Below, one piece after another: positions 38,314-47,792 of a stretch of 64,000 nt of DNA (the first letter of the stretch is position 1; each line of letters begins with the position of its first letter). The DNA is taken from the NCBI RefSeq assembly GCF_004357765.1, contig NZ_SMTE01000019.1, positions 1-64,000 of the forward strand, written 5' to 3'. Origin of the DNA: Pseudomonas putida. Lineage in GTDB: Bacteria > Pseudomonadota > Gammaproteobacteria > Pseudomonadales > Pseudomonadaceae. The notes beneath the pieces were generated by a model, which did not search any database, was not told the origin of the DNA, and worked only from the letters and a program-made list of their open reading frames with translations. A program made the translations under genes and the position numbers.

Positions 38314-39756
38314 ATGAAAACTGCTCGACTCCGCGCCGACGTGCTCGCCGGCCTGACTACCTCCTTCGCCTTGGTGCCCGAGTGCATCGCCTTCGCCCTG
38401 GTGGCACACCTGAACCCGCTGATGGGCCTGTATGGTGCCTTCATCATCTGCACTCTGACCGCGCTGTTCGGCGGACGCCCGGGCATGATCTCCGGCGCTG
38501 CCGGGTCGATGGCCGTGGTGATCGTGGCGCTGGTGGTGCAACAGGGTGTGCAGTATCTGCTGGCTACGGTAGTGCTTGGCGGATTGATCATGATCCTGTT
38601 CGGCGTCTTGCGTCTGGGCAAGCTGGTGCGCCTGGTGCCGTATCCGGTGATGCTCGGCTTCGTCAATGGCCTGGCGATCGTCATTGCGATGGCTCAGTTG
38701 GAGCACTTCAAGCACGGTGAGGCCTGGCTTGAGGGGACCGCGCTGTACCTCATGATCGGCCTGGTGGCGTTGACCATGCTGGTGGTCTATGTGCTTCCCA
38801 AACTCACTCGCGCGGTGCCGCCGGCCCTGGTGGCGATTCTTGGCGTGGGCCTTCTGGTATATCTGCTGGGGCTGCCGACGCGCACCCTTGGCGACATGGC
38901 GCATATCGCGGGTGGACTGCCTCAGCTTGCGCTGCCGCAAGTACCTTGGAATCTCGAGACCCTGAAAATCATTGCCCCGTACGCGGTATTGATGGCCATG
39001 GTCGGCCTGCTGGAAACGCTGCTGACCCTCAATCTCACCGACGAGATCACCGAGAGCCGCGGCTTCCCGGACCGTGAATGCGTCGCGCTGGGGGCTGCCA
39101 ACATGGCGTCTGGCTTGTGTGGCGGCATGGGTGGCTGCGCGATGATCGGGCAGACCGTGATCAACCTCAGCTCCAATGGTCGTGGGCGTCTGTCCGGCGT
39201 GGTCGCTGGCGTGATGATCCTGTTGTTCGTGCTGTTCCTGTCGCCGTTGATCGAGCGCATTCCGCTGGCGGCGTTGGTCGGGGTGATGTTCGTGGTGGCC
39301 CAGCAGACCTTTGCCTGGGCCTCGCTGCGGGTGCTGCACAAGGTGCCGGTCAACGACGTGCTGGCGATCGTCGCAGTGACCGTGGTCACGGTGCTCACCG
39401 ACCTGGCCATGGCGGTGCTGTTCGGTATCGTCATCGCTGCCGTGAACTTCGCCTGGCAGCATGCGCGCGAGCTGTATGCCGACAGCCATGAAGACGCCGA
39501 GGGTGGCAAGCATTACCAGGTCCATGGCACCTTGTTCTTCGCCTCGACTGCGCCGTTTCTCAATCAATTCGACCCGGCCAATGACCCGGACAAGGTGACC
39601 CTGGACTGCCAGCACCTACGTTTCGTCGATTATTCGGCGATCGCTGCGCTGACCACGCTGCGCGAGCGATACACCAAGGCGGGTAAGCACTTGCGGGTGG
39701 TGCATTTGTCTGAGCGTTGCAAGAAGCTGTTGAGGAGGGCGGGGGAGCAGCATTAG
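38314..39756 (+). CDS. SulP-family anion transporter with STAS domain
   Basis: A 480-residue SLC26/SulP membrane protein with 12-14 helices and a C-terminal cytosolic STAS domain (about residues 400-470, KVTLDCQHLRFVDYSAIAAL). The N-terminal core begins DVLAGLTTSFALVPECIAFALVAH, matching the substrate-site helices; GMISGAAGSMAVV is helix 3. Bacterial SulP proteins carry sulfate, bicarbonate or dicarboxylates. The E in PECIAFAL differs from the usual P-x-A-x-A-Y-A, as in bicarbonate/fumarate-type relatives. The solute is unassigned. No carbonic anhydrase gene is adjacent. Confidence 0.92.
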   Translation: MKTARLRADVLAGLTTSFALVPECIAFALVAHLNPLMGLYGAFIICTLTALFGGRPGMISGAAGSMAVVIVALVVQQGVQYLLATVVLGGLIMILFGVLRLGKLVRLVPYPVMLGFVNGLAIVIAMAQLEHFKHGEAWLEGTALYLMIGLVALTMLVVYVLPKLTRAVPPALVAILGVGLLVYLLGLPTRTLGDMAHIAGGLPQLALPQVPWNLETLKIIAPYAVLMAMVGLLETLLTLNLTDEITESRGFPDRECVALGAANMASGLCGGMGGCAMIGQTVINLSSNGRGRLSGVVAGVMILLFVLFLSPLIERIPLAALVGVMFVVAQQTFAWASLRVLHKVPVNDVLAIVAVTVVTVLTDLAMAVLFGIVIAAVNFAWQHARELYADSHEDAEGGKHYQVHGTLFFASTAPFLNQFDPANDPDKVTLDCQHLRFVDYSAIAALTTLRERYTKAGKHLRVVHLSERCKKLLRRAGEQH

Positions 39757-39766
39757 AAGAGGTGGT

Positions 39767-39880
39767 TGTCCGGGCGGGCCCTTTCGCGCGCAAGCCCGCT
39801 CCCACAGGATCCCCAGCGCTTTCAGATGTTGTGCTACCCCTGTGGGAGCGGGCTTGCCCGCGAAGAGGCCCGCCCGGACA
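39767..39880. repeat. Inverted pair of P. putida-type REP elements (BIME)
   Basis: Two REP units face each other. The left has gcaagcccgctcccacagg and the right has cctgtgggagcgggcttgc. They are enclosed by a longer inverted repeat (tgtccgggcgggcc at 39767 and its complement ending at 39880). The pair fills the gap between two convergent genes, the usual location, and could end both transcripts. REP units of this type are moved by RAYT transposases. Confidence 0.9.
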
Positions 39881-39887
39881 CCGCGAG

Positions 39888-41999
39888 TCACTCCCCGCGG
39901 CTTTTCTTCACGATCGCATCGGCAATGCTCGCCGGCGCCTCTGCATAGCGGGTGAACTCCATCGAGTAGCTCGCTCGGCCCTGGGTCATCGAACGCATCG
40001 AGGTGGCGTAGCCGAACATCTCGCCCAGCGGCACCTCGGCCCGGATCACCTTGCCAGCCGGGGTCTCGTCGCCATCCTGGATCATCCCACGGCGCCGGCT
40101 CAGGTCGCCCATGATGTCGCCCTGGTACTCCTCCGGGGTGACCACCTCGACCTTCATCACCGGCTCGAGCAACACCGCGCCGCCTTTTTGCGACAACTGC
40201 TTGGTGGCCATCGAGGCGGCGATCTTGTAGGCCATCTCGTTCGAGTCGACGTCGTGGTAGGAGCCATCGTAGACCGCCGCCTTCAGGCTGATCAGCGGGT
40301 AGCCGGCGAGGACGCCGTTCTTCATCTGCTCCTCGATACCTTTCTGGATGGCCGGAATGTATTCGCGCGGTACCACGCCGCCAACGATCTCATTGATGAA
40401 CTCCAGGCCTTCCTGGCCTTCGTCTCCCGGCGCGAAGCGGATCCAGCAATGCCCATACTGGCCGCGCCCTCCGGATTGGCGCACGAAGCGGCCTTCGATC
40501 TCGCAGGTGTTACGGATCTTCTCGCGGTAGGCCACCTGCGGTTTGCCGATGTTGGCCTCGACATTGAACTCGCGGCGCATGCGGTCGACGATGATGTCCA
40601 GGTGCAGTTCACCCATACCGGAAATGATCGTCTGGCCAGTTTCTTCATCGGTCCTGACCCGGAACGAGGGGTCTTCCTGGGCCAGTTTGCCCAGGGCGAT
40701 GCCCATTTTCTCCTGGTCGGCCTTGGTCTTGGGTTCCACTGCCACGGAGATGACCGGATCAGGGAAATCCATGCGTTCGAGGATGATCGGCTTGTCGATG
40801 TCGCACAGGGTATCGCCGGTGGTGACGTCCTTCATGCCGATCAGGGCGGCGATGTCGCCGGCGCACACGTCCTTGATCTCGGCGCGCTGGTTGGCGTGCA
40901 TCTGCACCATGCGGCCGATGCGCTCTTTCTTGCCCTTGACCGAGTTGAGCACGGCATTGCCCGAGCTCAGCACGCCGGAATAGACCCGGGCAAAGGTCAG
41001 GGTACCGACGAAGGGGTCGGTGGCGATCTTGAACGCCAGTGCGGAGAACGGTTCGTTATCGTCGGCGTGGCGCTCCAGGTGTTTCTCTTCGTCATCCGGG
41101 TCGGTACCGCGAATCGCCGGAATCTCCGAGGGCGCCGGGAGGTAGTCGATGACCGCATCGAGCATCAGCGGAACGCCCTTGTTCTTGAAAGAGGATCCGA
41201 GGATGGTCGGCACGATCTCGTTGTTGAGCGTCCGTTTACGCAGCCCAGCCTTGATTTCCTCGATGCTCAGTTCCTCGCCATCCAGAAACTTCAGGGTCAG
41301 TTCATCGTCGGCCTCGGCAGCGGCCTCGACCATGTGCGCCCGCCATTCGTCGGCCAGCGCCTTGAGCTCGTTGGGGATCTCTTCTTCCCGGTAGCTGGTG
41401 CCCTGGTCGGCATCGTTCCAGTAGATAGCCTTCATCTTCACCAGGTCGATCTGGCCGATGAAGTTTTCCTCGCTGCCGATCGCCAGCTGGATGGGCACCG
41501 GATGATGGCCCAGGCGTTGGTCGATCTGCTTGACCACGCGCAGGAAGTCAGCGCCCTGGCGGTCCATCTTGTTGATGTAGGCCAGGCGCGGTACATGGTA
41601 CTTATTGGCCTGGCGCCAGACCGTCTCCGATTGCGGCTCGACCCCGTCGGCACCACTGAACACCACGACCGCGCCGTCGAGCACGCGCAGCGAACGCTCC
41701 ACTTCGATGGTGAAGTCGACGTGGCCGGGGGTATCGATGATGTTGAAGCGGTAGCGGTCGGCGAACTGCTTGGTCGAGCCCTGCCAGAACGCCGTGGTGG
41801 CGGCGGAGGTGATGGTGATGCCGCGCTCCTGTTCCTGGGCCATCCAGTCCATGGTCGCGGCGCCATCATGCACCTCGCCCATCTTGTGGTTGACTCCGGT
41901 GTAGAACAGGATGCGTTCGGTGGTGGTGGTCTTGCCGGCGTCCACGTGGGCGACGATACCGATATTGCGGTACAGCTCGATAGGCGTTGTGCGGGCCAT
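39888..41999 (-). CDS. Elongation factor G, second copy (EF-G2/FusB type)
   Basis: The 703-residue translational GTPase has all G motifs: AHVDAGKTT (17-25), the G3 DTPGH and the G4 NKMD. Domains II-V follow with GFEF-type GMGELHLDI and domain [13 protein letters not shown]. It stands alone rather than between rpsG and tuf, so it is the second EF-G of pseudomonads. In P. aeruginosa the two EF-Gs are split into translocation (EF-G1A) and ribosome recycling (EF-G1B). Which role this copy has must be settled by comparison. It is flanked by the REP pair. Confidence 0.93.
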   Translation of the reverse strand: MARTTPIELYRNIGIVAHVDAGKTTTTERILFYTGVNHKMGEVHDGAATMDWMAQEQERGITITSAATTAFWQGSTKQFADRYRFNIIDTPGHVDFTIEVERSLRVLDGAVVVFSGADGVEPQSETVWRQANKYHVPRLAYINKMDRQGADFLRVVKQIDQRLGHHPVPIQLAIGSEENFIGQIDLVKMKAIYWNDADQGTSYREEEIPNELKALADEWRAHMVEAAAEADDELTLKFLDGEELSIEEIKAGLRKRTLNNEIVPTILGSSFKNKGVPLMLDAVIDYLPAPSEIPAIRGTDPDDEEKHLERHADDNEPFSALAFKIATDPFVGTLTFARVYSGVLSSGNAVLNSVKGKKERIGRMVQMHANQRAEIKDVCAGDIAALIGMKDVTTGDTLCDIDKPIILERMDFPDPVISVAVEPKTKADQEKMGIALGKLAQEDPSFRVRTDEETGQTIISGMGELHLDIIVDRMRREFNVEANIGKPQVAYREKIRNTCEIEGRFVRQSGGRGQYGHCWIRFAPGDEGQEGLEFINEIVGGVVPREYIPAIQKGIEEQMKNGVLAGYPLISLKAAVYDGSYHDVDSNEMAYKIAASMATKQLSQKGGAVLLEPVMKVEVVTPEEYQGDIMGDLSRRRGMIQDGDETPAGKVIRAEVPLGEMFGYATSMRSMTQGRASYSMEFTRYAEAPASIADAIVKKSRGE

Positions 42000-42073
42000 G
42001 GTCGACTACCTGCGGCGGTGCGGGGATCCTCCCAAGGTAGCAGACCGGGAGAATCCTGCCGCCCCGCCGGACG

Positions 42074-42499
42074 TCAGTCGGCCTGGGCTTGCAGCATCCA
42101 CTGACCTTCCACTTCGCGGGCCAGTCCGCTGGCCGGCAGCAGCGCCAGCAGGCGCGGGTGCAGGGCGGCCTCGGTGAAGATCTTGAGCGTGGCCAGGTCG
42201 AGCGCGCCGGTCGGGTTGAGTTCGGCCTTGGTGTACGACAGCCAGGCTTTTTTCAGGACCTGCAGCACATCGCTGCCTGCCGTGCTGGCGAAGCGGCGGT
42301 GCAGTTGACGGCCATCGAGGGTGAAGCTGTGCTGATGGTTGTAGCTGGCCGGGTCACTGCCTTCGCCACAGCGATGGCAGGTGCAGGGACCCTCGCCGAA
42401 GGCATTGCGCAGGTAGTTGTTGAAGTCCACGACGGGCTTGAGGGTCAGGCGTTTGTCGACCTCGAACAGGTCGGCGATCAGGGGTTCTTCGGCGCTCAC
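42074..42499 (-). CDS. Conserved hypothetical protein with CxCxxC motif
   Basis: A 141-residue cytosolic protein of unknown function. A CTCHRCGEG motif (residues 39-47) may bind zinc or iron, and a His/Tyr-rich stretch (SYNHQHSFTLDGRQLHRRF) follows. No known family is recognised. The start is a GTG at 42499 with GAGGA 6 bases before it, a better ribosome site than any ATG in frame. It lies 74 bases upstream of the EF-G gene on the same strand and may share a transcript. Confidence 0.75.
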   Translation of the reverse strand: MSAEEPLIADLFEVDKRLTLKPVVDFNNYLRNAFGEGPCTCHRCGEGSDPASYNHQHSFTLDGRQLHRRFASTAGSDVLQVLKKAWLSYTKAELNPTGALDLATLKIFTEAALHPRLLALLPASGLAREVEGQWMLQAQAD

Positions 42500-42682
42500 T
42501 CGGTGTCCTCGTGTGGTGTGGCGTGCATCGCCGGCACCCTAACAGATTGGCGGCGGGGAGGCCATTTGCATCTCCTTTCGCCTTGTGCGGGTAGTCCGCG
42601 CAGAGGCCGCTAGAGACAAGCGCCGACACCTGCCGTACTCTACGCGCCCATCCACCTACGTATCGTTCCGAGGTAAACCCGT

Positions 42683-42985
42683 TTGAGCAACAAGTACCCG
42701 TACATCGCCACCGTCACCGTCAGCGCCGAAGACCGCGGTGGTGACACCGAGGCTTCGGAAAATCCCAGCATGCGTGTCGGCCTGGAGGCGGTGACCGAAA
42801 CCCTGAAGAAGGTGCATTTCGTCGGTACGCTCGCAGCCCCGGAAAAATCCCCGACGCATATCTGCGTGACCTTGGAGAACGGCCTGACCTACTACGGTCC
42901 GATCGTCAACGGTCACGCCGAACTCGAAGGCGGCTGGATCGCCTTCGAGTCCGACATGCTCACCCCCGAAGAGCTGGGCCTGTAA
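42683..42985 (+). CDS. Conserved hypothetical protein with TTG start
   Basis: A 100-residue acidic protein of unknown function with alternating strand and helix, no signal and no cysteine cluster. The start is a TTG at 42683 with GAGG 9 bases before it (MSNKYPYIATVTVSAED); the first ATG, at codon 30, would remove half of the conserved-looking strand. A rare start often marks low expression. It converges on the aminotransferase gene with 3 bases between stops. Confidence 0.65.
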   Translation: MSNKYPYIATVTVSAEDRGGDTEASENPSMRVGLEAVTETLKKVHFVGTLAAPEKSPTHICVTLENGLTYYGPIVNGHAELEGGWIAFESDMLTPEELGL

Positions 42986-42988
42986 CGC

Positions 42989-44239
42989 TCAAGCCAGTTC
43001 CGCCAGGCACTGCTCGAGGATATCCAGGCCTTCCTCGAGCACCTCGGCCTCGATGGTCAAGGGCGCCAGCAGGCGGATGATGTGTCGCGCCTTGCCGCTG
43101 GGCATCAGCAGCAAACCTTTGTCTCGGGCCGCTTCCAGTACCTTGGTCAGTTGCGCCGGTGCGGGGCTGCCATCGGCATGGACGAATTCGATGCCGCGCA
43201 TTGCGCCAACGCCGGTCAGGCGACCGATGAAGGTACTCAGGCCGGTGGCCTGCCAGCGCGCATGGCGGCTGACGATCGCCTGCTCCTGCCGCTCGCCCCA
43301 GGTCGCAATGTGCTCGTCGGTCATCTGTGCAAGGCTGGCCAGGGCCGCGGCGCAGGCAATCGGGTTGCCTGAGTAGGTCCCGCCCAGGCCACCCTTGGGC
43401 AATGCTGCCATCAGTTCCTTGCGGCCAACCACTGCGCCCAGTGGCATGCCCCCGGCGATGCTCTTGGCCAGCAACAGCAGGTCTGGCTCGATACCCAGGC
43501 GCGGGAAGGCGAAACGTTGGCCGGTGCGGCCGAAGCCAGACTGGATTTCGTCGATGATCAACAGGATGCCGTGTTCATCGCAGAGTCGGCGCAGGGCCTG
43601 GGCGAACGCGGGGTCCAGAGCCAGGAAGCCGCCTTCGCCTTGCACTGGTTCGATGATGAAGGCCGCCACGTCCTCTACCGCCAGCTCCACGCTGAACAAG
43701 CGATCCATGGCCTTGAGCGCCTGTTCGCAGGTGATGCCGGTGTCACCGCTGGGGTAGGGCAGGTGGTACACCGGCCCTGGCAGGTCGCCCACTCGCTGCT
43801 TGTATGGCGCGACCTTGCCGTTGAGGTTCAGGGTGGCCAGGGTGCGGCCGTGGAAGCCGCCATCGAAGGCGATGATCGCGCGTTTTCCTGTGGCACCACG
43901 GGCCACTTTCAAGGCGTTTTCCGCCGCTTCCGCGCCGCTGTTGGTGAGCATCCCGGCCAAGGGGTAGCTGACCGGAACGAACTGGCGCAGACGCTCCATC
44001 AGCTCCAGATAGGGGCCATGGGGCGCGGCGTTGAAGGCATAGTGGGTGAGCCGACCGGCTTGAGCCTGGATGGCTGCGACCACGGCAGGGTTGCAATGCC
44101 CCAGGTTGAGCACGCCGATACCGCCGACGAAGTCGATATAACGTTTACCCGTGATATCCCAAACTTCGGCATTGCGGCCATGGGAAAGTGTGATCGGATG
44201 AACGATGGCAATGGATTGACTGATACTTTCCTGGTTCAT
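42989..44239 (-). CDS. Class III aminotransferase, 4-aminobutyrate type
   Basis: A 416-residue PLP enzyme close to GabT. It has the N-terminal GHCNPAVVAAIQAQ, NSGAEAAENALKVARGATGK (phosphate site), FHGRTLATLNLNGK, the aspartate in LLIIDEIQSGFGRTG, and the PLP lysine in LLLLAKSIAGGMPLGAV. It would move the amino group of GABA or a related omega-amino acid to 2-oxoglutarate. A GTG at 44245 has AAGG at better spacing and is an alternative start. The LysR regulator and GabP-like permease next door, with shared operator-like motifs, support uptake and breakdown of the same substrate. No succinate semialdehyde dehydrogenase gene is adjacent. Confidence 0.88.
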   Translation of the reverse strand: MNQESISQSIAIVHPITLSHGRNAEVWDITGKRYIDFVGGIGVLNLGHCNPAVVAAIQAQAGRLTHYAFNAAPHGPYLELMERLRQFVPVSYPLAGMLTNSGAEAAENALKVARGATGKRAIIAFDGGFHGRTLATLNLNGKVAPYKQRVGDLPGPVYHLPYPSGDTGITCEQALKAMDRLFSVELAVEDVAAFIIEPVQGEGGFLALDPAFAQALRRLCDEHGILLIIDEIQSGFGRTGQRFAFPRLGIEPDLLLLAKSIAGGMPLGAVVGRKELMAALPKGGLGGTYSGNPIACAAALASLAQMTDEHIATWGERQEQAIVSRHARWQATGLSTFIGRLTGVGAMRGIEFVHADGSPAPAQLTKVLEAARDKGLLLMPSGKARHIIRLLAPLTIEAEVLEEGLDILEQCLAELA

Positions 44240-44291
44240 GGGCACGCAGACCTTGTTCGAGTTTCTTAATATCCAAGCGTGTCGGGGTATT

Positions 44292-44309
44292 ATTCCGCAA
44301 ACGAATTAT
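44292..44309. promoter_or_regulatory. Operator-like motif upstream of the aminotransferase gene
   Basis: The plus strand reads ATTCCG-N5-GAATTAT, identical in its 13 fixed positions to a motif between the LysR and permease genes. It lies about 55-70 bases upstream of the aminotransferase start. The inner part fits the T-N11-A pattern of LysR sites. Confidence 0.5.
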
Positions 44310-44386
44310 TCGATTGCGATCATTCCACCGATTCATGAACTTTTCGCTTTATGGTGTGTTTGTTTGCCTTTTCGCGGGCACCCACC

Positions 44387-45283
44387 TCAAACCCCCTCAG
44401 CCACCCGCTCCCGTATCCACTGCACGAAGGCCCTGACCTTGGGCACCTCGGCCGCATGTTCGGCATGGGCGATGAAGTGCCGGCCATTGCTCGCTAGCGG
44501 ATGATCCCAGGGCACCACCAGCTTGCCTTCGCTCAGCTCTTCGGCCACCAGGTAACGGGGAATCAGGGCGATGCCGCAGCCCGCAATGGCCGCGCGAATG
44601 CACAGGTAGAACGTGTCGAAGCGGGGGCCGTGGTAGCTGTTCTGGCTATGCAGGCCCAACCCGAGAAACCATTCATGCCAGGCCTCGGGGCGCGATGCGC
44701 ATTGCAGCAGGCGGTGTTCGGTGAGCGCCTCGGCGCTGTCGAAGCGGAATCTGGCCTGCAACTGCGGGGCGCACACCGGCACCACCTCTTCGCTGAACAG
44801 TTCGATGCAGGTCGCCCCGGGCCAAGTGCCCTGGCCGAAGAAAAAGGCGATGTCGGCCTTGGCTTGTACCAGGTCGAAGGGCTCCAGTTCATTGCGGATA
44901 TCCAAGTGGATGCGCGGGTGGCGTTCGCCAAAGCCCTTGAGCCGGGGTACCAGCCAGCGGGCACCGAAGGTCGGTTGGGTGGCGATGCGCAGCACTTCGG
45001 TTTCGTCGCCGTAGCTGAGGATGTAGCGGCTGGAGATGTCGATCTGGGTGAGGATCTTGTTCACCTCGGTCAGGTACAGGGCGCCCGCCGGGGTCAGGTG
45101 CAGGCGTCGACGAATCCTTTGGAACAGAGAGTGCGAAAGCATGTCCTCGAGCTGAGCCACTTGCTTGCTGACCGCGCTCTGGGTCAGGTGCAGCTCCTGC
45201 GCGGCGCGGGTGAAGCTCAGGTGCCGGGCAGCGGCTTCGAAGCACTGCAGGGCCGTGGTGGAAGGCATCAATCGTTTGGACAT
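44387..45283 (-). CDS. LysR-family regulator (GcvA-like)
   Basis: A 298-residue LysR regulator. The winged HTH is at about residues 8-66 (ALQCFEAAARHLSFTRAAQELHLTQSAVSKQV split over two helices) and the effector domain at about 95-295. The wording RLMPSTTALQCFEAAARHLS is typical of the GcvA-like branch. It lies between the aminotransferase (same strand) and the permease (divergent), so it most likely controls both. A near-perfect inverted repeat lies 37 bases upstream of its start. Confidence 0.9.
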   Translation of the reverse strand: MSKRLMPSTTALQCFEAAARHLSFTRAAQELHLTQSAVSKQVAQLEDMLSHSLFQRIRRRLHLTPAGALYLTEVNKILTQIDISSRYILSYGDETEVLRIATQPTFGARWLVPRLKGFGERHPRIHLDIRNELEPFDLVQAKADIAFFFGQGTWPGATCIELFSEEVVPVCAPQLQARFRFDSAEALTEHRLLQCASRPEAWHEWFLGLGLHSQNSYHGPRFDTFYLCIRAAIAGCGIALIPRYLVAEELSEGKLVVPWDHPLASNGRHFIAHAEHAAEVPKVRAFVQWIRERVAEGV

Positions 45284-45319
45284 GGTAGGCGTGTACCGAG
45301 CGAAAAAAGGAAAGAGTTC

Positions 45320-45337
45320 ATTCCGTATCGGAATTAT
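45320..45337. promoter_or_regulatory. Operator candidate between the LysR gene and the permease gene
   Basis: ATTCCG-TAT-CGGAAT at 45320-45334 is a perfect 15-bp interrupted palindrome with T-N11-A spacing, as for LysR-family sites. With the next three bases it reads ATTCCG-N5-GAATTAT, the same as the motif at 44292. It sits 37 bases before the LysR gene and about 200 before the permease. Confidence 0.6.
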
Positions 45338-45538
45338 GTGCTTCGAAAAGGTCGTTTGTTGACCCGGCCCTATAGATTAATACTGACCTCGATCAATAAT
45401 GACAACCGGTGTTGCGAAGTAGGAGGAAAGTGCGCGACACCGTGATCAGAAAAACAAAAAGAGCAACACGACCTACAAGAATTCTGCTCCAACTCTTCAG
45501 CCGCCCAACGTCGCGGCCGACCCATTAGAGGGTTCTCC

Positions 45539-46921
45539 ATGGCTTCGCTAGATAACAAGAAACAGCGTTCCCTGCAGCACGGTTTGACCTCCCGTCAGGT
45601 CTCCATGATCTCCATCGCCGGCATCATCGGGGCCGGCCTGTTCATTGGCTCGTCGAACGCCATCGCGACCGCCGGGCCGGCCATTCTCATTTCCTACGCC
45701 ATGACCGGACTGCTGGTCCTTCTGGTGATGCGCATGCTCGGTGAGATGGCAATTGCCAACCCCAGCAGCGGCTCGTTCTCCACCTACGCCAGCGAGGCCA
45801 TCGGCCCTTGGGCAGGCTTTACCATCGGGTGGTTGTACTGGTGGTTCTGGGTATTGATCATCCCGGTCGAAGCCATCGCCGGCGCCGATATCCTGCATGC
45901 CTACTTCCCGGCGGTGCCGTCCTGGCTGTTCGCCTTCCTGATCATGGTCGTGCTGTCGGGCACCAACCTGGTCAGCGTCAAGAACTTCGGTGCGTTCGAG
46001 TACTGGTTCGCCCTGGTCAAGGTCATCGCCATCCTGGCCTTCATCGTCGTCTGCAGCCTGGCCGTGTTCGGCTTCTGGCCGCTGGCCGAAGTGTCCGGGG
46101 TCAGCCGCCTGTGGGACAGCGGCGGCTTCATGCCCAATGGCTTCGGCACGGTGCTCGGTGGCGTATTGATCACTATCTTCTCGTTCTTCGGCGCCGAGAT
46201 CGTCACCATTGCCGCGGACGAGACCGCCAACCCCAAGGACAAGATCCGCCGCGCCACCAACCTGGTGGTGTACCGCATCGCCATTTTCTACCTGGCCTCG
46301 ATCTTCCTGGTGGTATCGCTGGTGGCCTGGAATGACCCCGGCCTGAAGGCGGTAGGCTCGTTCCAGCGCGTGCTGGAAGTGCTCAACGTGCCGGGCGCCA
46401 AGCTGCTGGTCGACCTAGTGGTGCTGGTGGCGGTGACCAGTTGCATGAACTCGGGGCTGTATACCGCATCGCGCATGCTCTATTCGCTCGGCGCCCGGGG
46501 CCAGGCGCTGAGCATGACCAAGCGCATTTCCGGGGCGGGCGTGCCGACCGTGGCCGTGGTGCTCTCCACCCTGGCAGGCTTCGTCGGTTGCTTCGTCAAC
46601 TATGTGCTGCCGGGTAAGGTGTTCGGCTTCCTGCTATCGACCACCGGCGCCATCGCCTTGCTGGTGTACCTGGTGATCGCTGTTTCGCAACTGCGCATGC
46701 GTGCTAGGGCCGAGCGCGAAGGGCAGGCACTGGAGCTGAAAATGTGGTTGTTCCCGTGGCTGACCTGGGCGGTGATCGGCACCATCGTGATGGTGCTCGG
46801 TTACATGTTGTTCAGCGATGCCTACCGCTACGAAACTTTGATGACGGCGGGTGTGACCCTGTTCATCCTGCTGGTCTCGATGACCCAGCGTGTTGGCAAA
46901 GGGGTTGTCCAGCCAGCCTGA
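45539..46921 (+). CDS. APC-family amino acid permease (GabP-like)
   Basis: A 460-residue 12-helix amino acid/proton symporter of the AAT/APC family. The conserved helix 1 is ISIAGIIGAGLFIGSSNAIATAGPA, and helix 5/loop FGAFEYWFALVKV and helix 8 region CMNSGLYTASRMLYSLG follow. It is close to GabP and related D-serine/proline-type permeases. Next to a GABA-type aminotransferase it probably imports GABA or another omega-amino acid. GAGGG precedes the ATG. A GC-rich hairpin follows the stop. Confidence 0.9.
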   Translation: MASLDNKKQRSLQHGLTSRQVSMISIAGIIGAGLFIGSSNAIATAGPAILISYAMTGLLVLLVMRMLGEMAIANPSSGSFSTYASEAIGPWAGFTIGWLYWWFWVLIIPVEAIAGADILHAYFPAVPSWLFAFLIMVVLSGTNLVSVKNFGAFEYWFALVKVIAILAFIVVCSLAVFGFWPLAEVSGVSRLWDSGGFMPNGFGTVLGGVLITIFSFFGAEIVTIAADETANPKDKIRRATNLVVYRIAIFYLASIFLVVSLVAWNDPGLKAVGSFQRVLEVLNVPGAKLLVDLVVLVAVTSCMNSGLYTASRMLYSLGARGQALSMTKRISGAGVPTVAVVLSTLAGFVGCFVNYVLPGKVFGFLLSTTGAIALLVYLVIAVSQLRMRARAEREGQALELKMWLFPWLTWAVIGTIVMVLGYMLFSDAYRYETLMTAGVTLFILLVSMTQRVGKGVVQPA

Positions 46922-46937
46922 TGGATCGCCATTGTAT

Positions 46938-46958
46938 GGAGGGCGTTTTCCGCCCTCC
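46938..46958 (+). terminator. Terminator-like hairpin after the permease gene
   Basis: A perfect 8-bp stem GGAGGGCG/CGCCCTCC with a TTTTC loop lies 17 bases after the permease stop. A T tract is missing, so termination would be weak or Rho-assisted. Confidence 0.5.
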
Positions 46959-47044
46959 TGTCGGGTCAGGGCTCGGCTTGCAGTGATGGTCAGGATGCGC
47001 GGTTGTCCTTAAAGTGATGGTTCACTCACTGACAAGGCGAGCCC

Positions 47045-47740
47045 ATGAACGATCTTCGCGCGTTCCCGATTACCCACAAATGGCCGGCGCAGCACCCTGA
47101 GCGCCTGCAGTTGTATTCGCTGGCCACTCCCAATGGCGTCAAGGTTTCGATCATGCTGGAGGAGATTGGCCTGGCCTACGAGGTGCACAAGGTCAGCTTC
47201 GACAGCAACGACCAGCTAAGCCCGGAATTCATCTCGCTCAGTGTCAACAACAAGATCCCGGCGATCCTCGATCCAGCCGGGCCGGGCGGCAAGCCGCTGC
47301 CGTTGTTCGAGTCAGGTGCCATCCTTCAGTACCTGGCCGAGAAAACCGGGCAACTGCTTAGCCAGGACCCAGCTACCCGCTATCAGACCCTGCAATGGCT
47401 GATGTTCCAGATGGGCGGCATCGGGCCGATGTTCGGCCAGGTGGGCTTTTTCCATTTCTTCGCTGGCAAGGACTATGAAGACAAGCGTCCGCGTGACCGC
47501 TACGTCAATGAGTCCAAGCGGCTGCTCGGCGTGCTGGATCGCCACCTGCGCGGACGGCAATGGATGGTCGACGAGTACAGCATCGCCGATATCGCCATCT
47601 TCCCTTGGGTGCGCAACCTGGTGGATCGCTACGACGCTCGCGACCTGGTGGGTTTCGATGAGTTCCAGGAAGTCCAGCGGGTGCTGACCAACTTCCTGGA
47701 GCGGCCCGCGGTGCAACGGGGTCTGAAGATCCCTGGCTGA
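47045..47740 (+). CDS. Nu-class glutathione S-transferase (YfcG/YghU-like)
   Basis: A 231-residue glutathione transferase. The thioredoxin-fold half has LYSLATPNGVKVSIMLEE with the Thr/Asn active-site pair of the nu class, VNNKIPAILDP (cis-Pro) and FESGAILQYLAEK. The helical half carries QWLMFQMGGIGPMFGQVGFF, the YghU/YfcG signature. Such enzymes reduce organic disulfides and peroxides using two glutathiones. A cytosolic role in thiol/oxidant protection is likely. Confidence 0.92.
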   Translation: MNDLRAFPITHKWPAQHPERLQLYSLATPNGVKVSIMLEEIGLAYEVHKVSFDSNDQLSPEFISLSVNNKIPAILDPAGPGGKPLPLFESGAILQYLAEKTGQLLSQDPATRYQTLQWLMFQMGGIGPMFGQVGFFHFFAGKDYEDKRPRDRYVNESKRLLGVLDRHLRGRQWMVDEYSIADIAIFPWVRNLVDRYDARDLVGFDEFQEVQRVLTNFLERPAVQRGLKIPG

Positions 47741-47753
47741 TAGCGCGGGGGCG

Positions 47754-47773
47754 CGGACCTGCAGGCAGGTCCG
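47754..47773. terminator. Possible terminator between convergent genes
   Basis: A perfect 9-bp stem with a 2-base centre (CGGACCTGC-AG-GCAGGTCCG) sits between the GST stop (47740) and the convergent hypothetical gene (47793). There is no T tract. Confidence 0.4.
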
Positions 47774-47792
47774 GCCCACGACGCTGATGGGC

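Noticed and set aside
39717-42104. A 795-codon plus-strand frame antisense to the EF-G gene
   Set aside because: It also runs through the REP pair, and EF-G on the other strand is certain.
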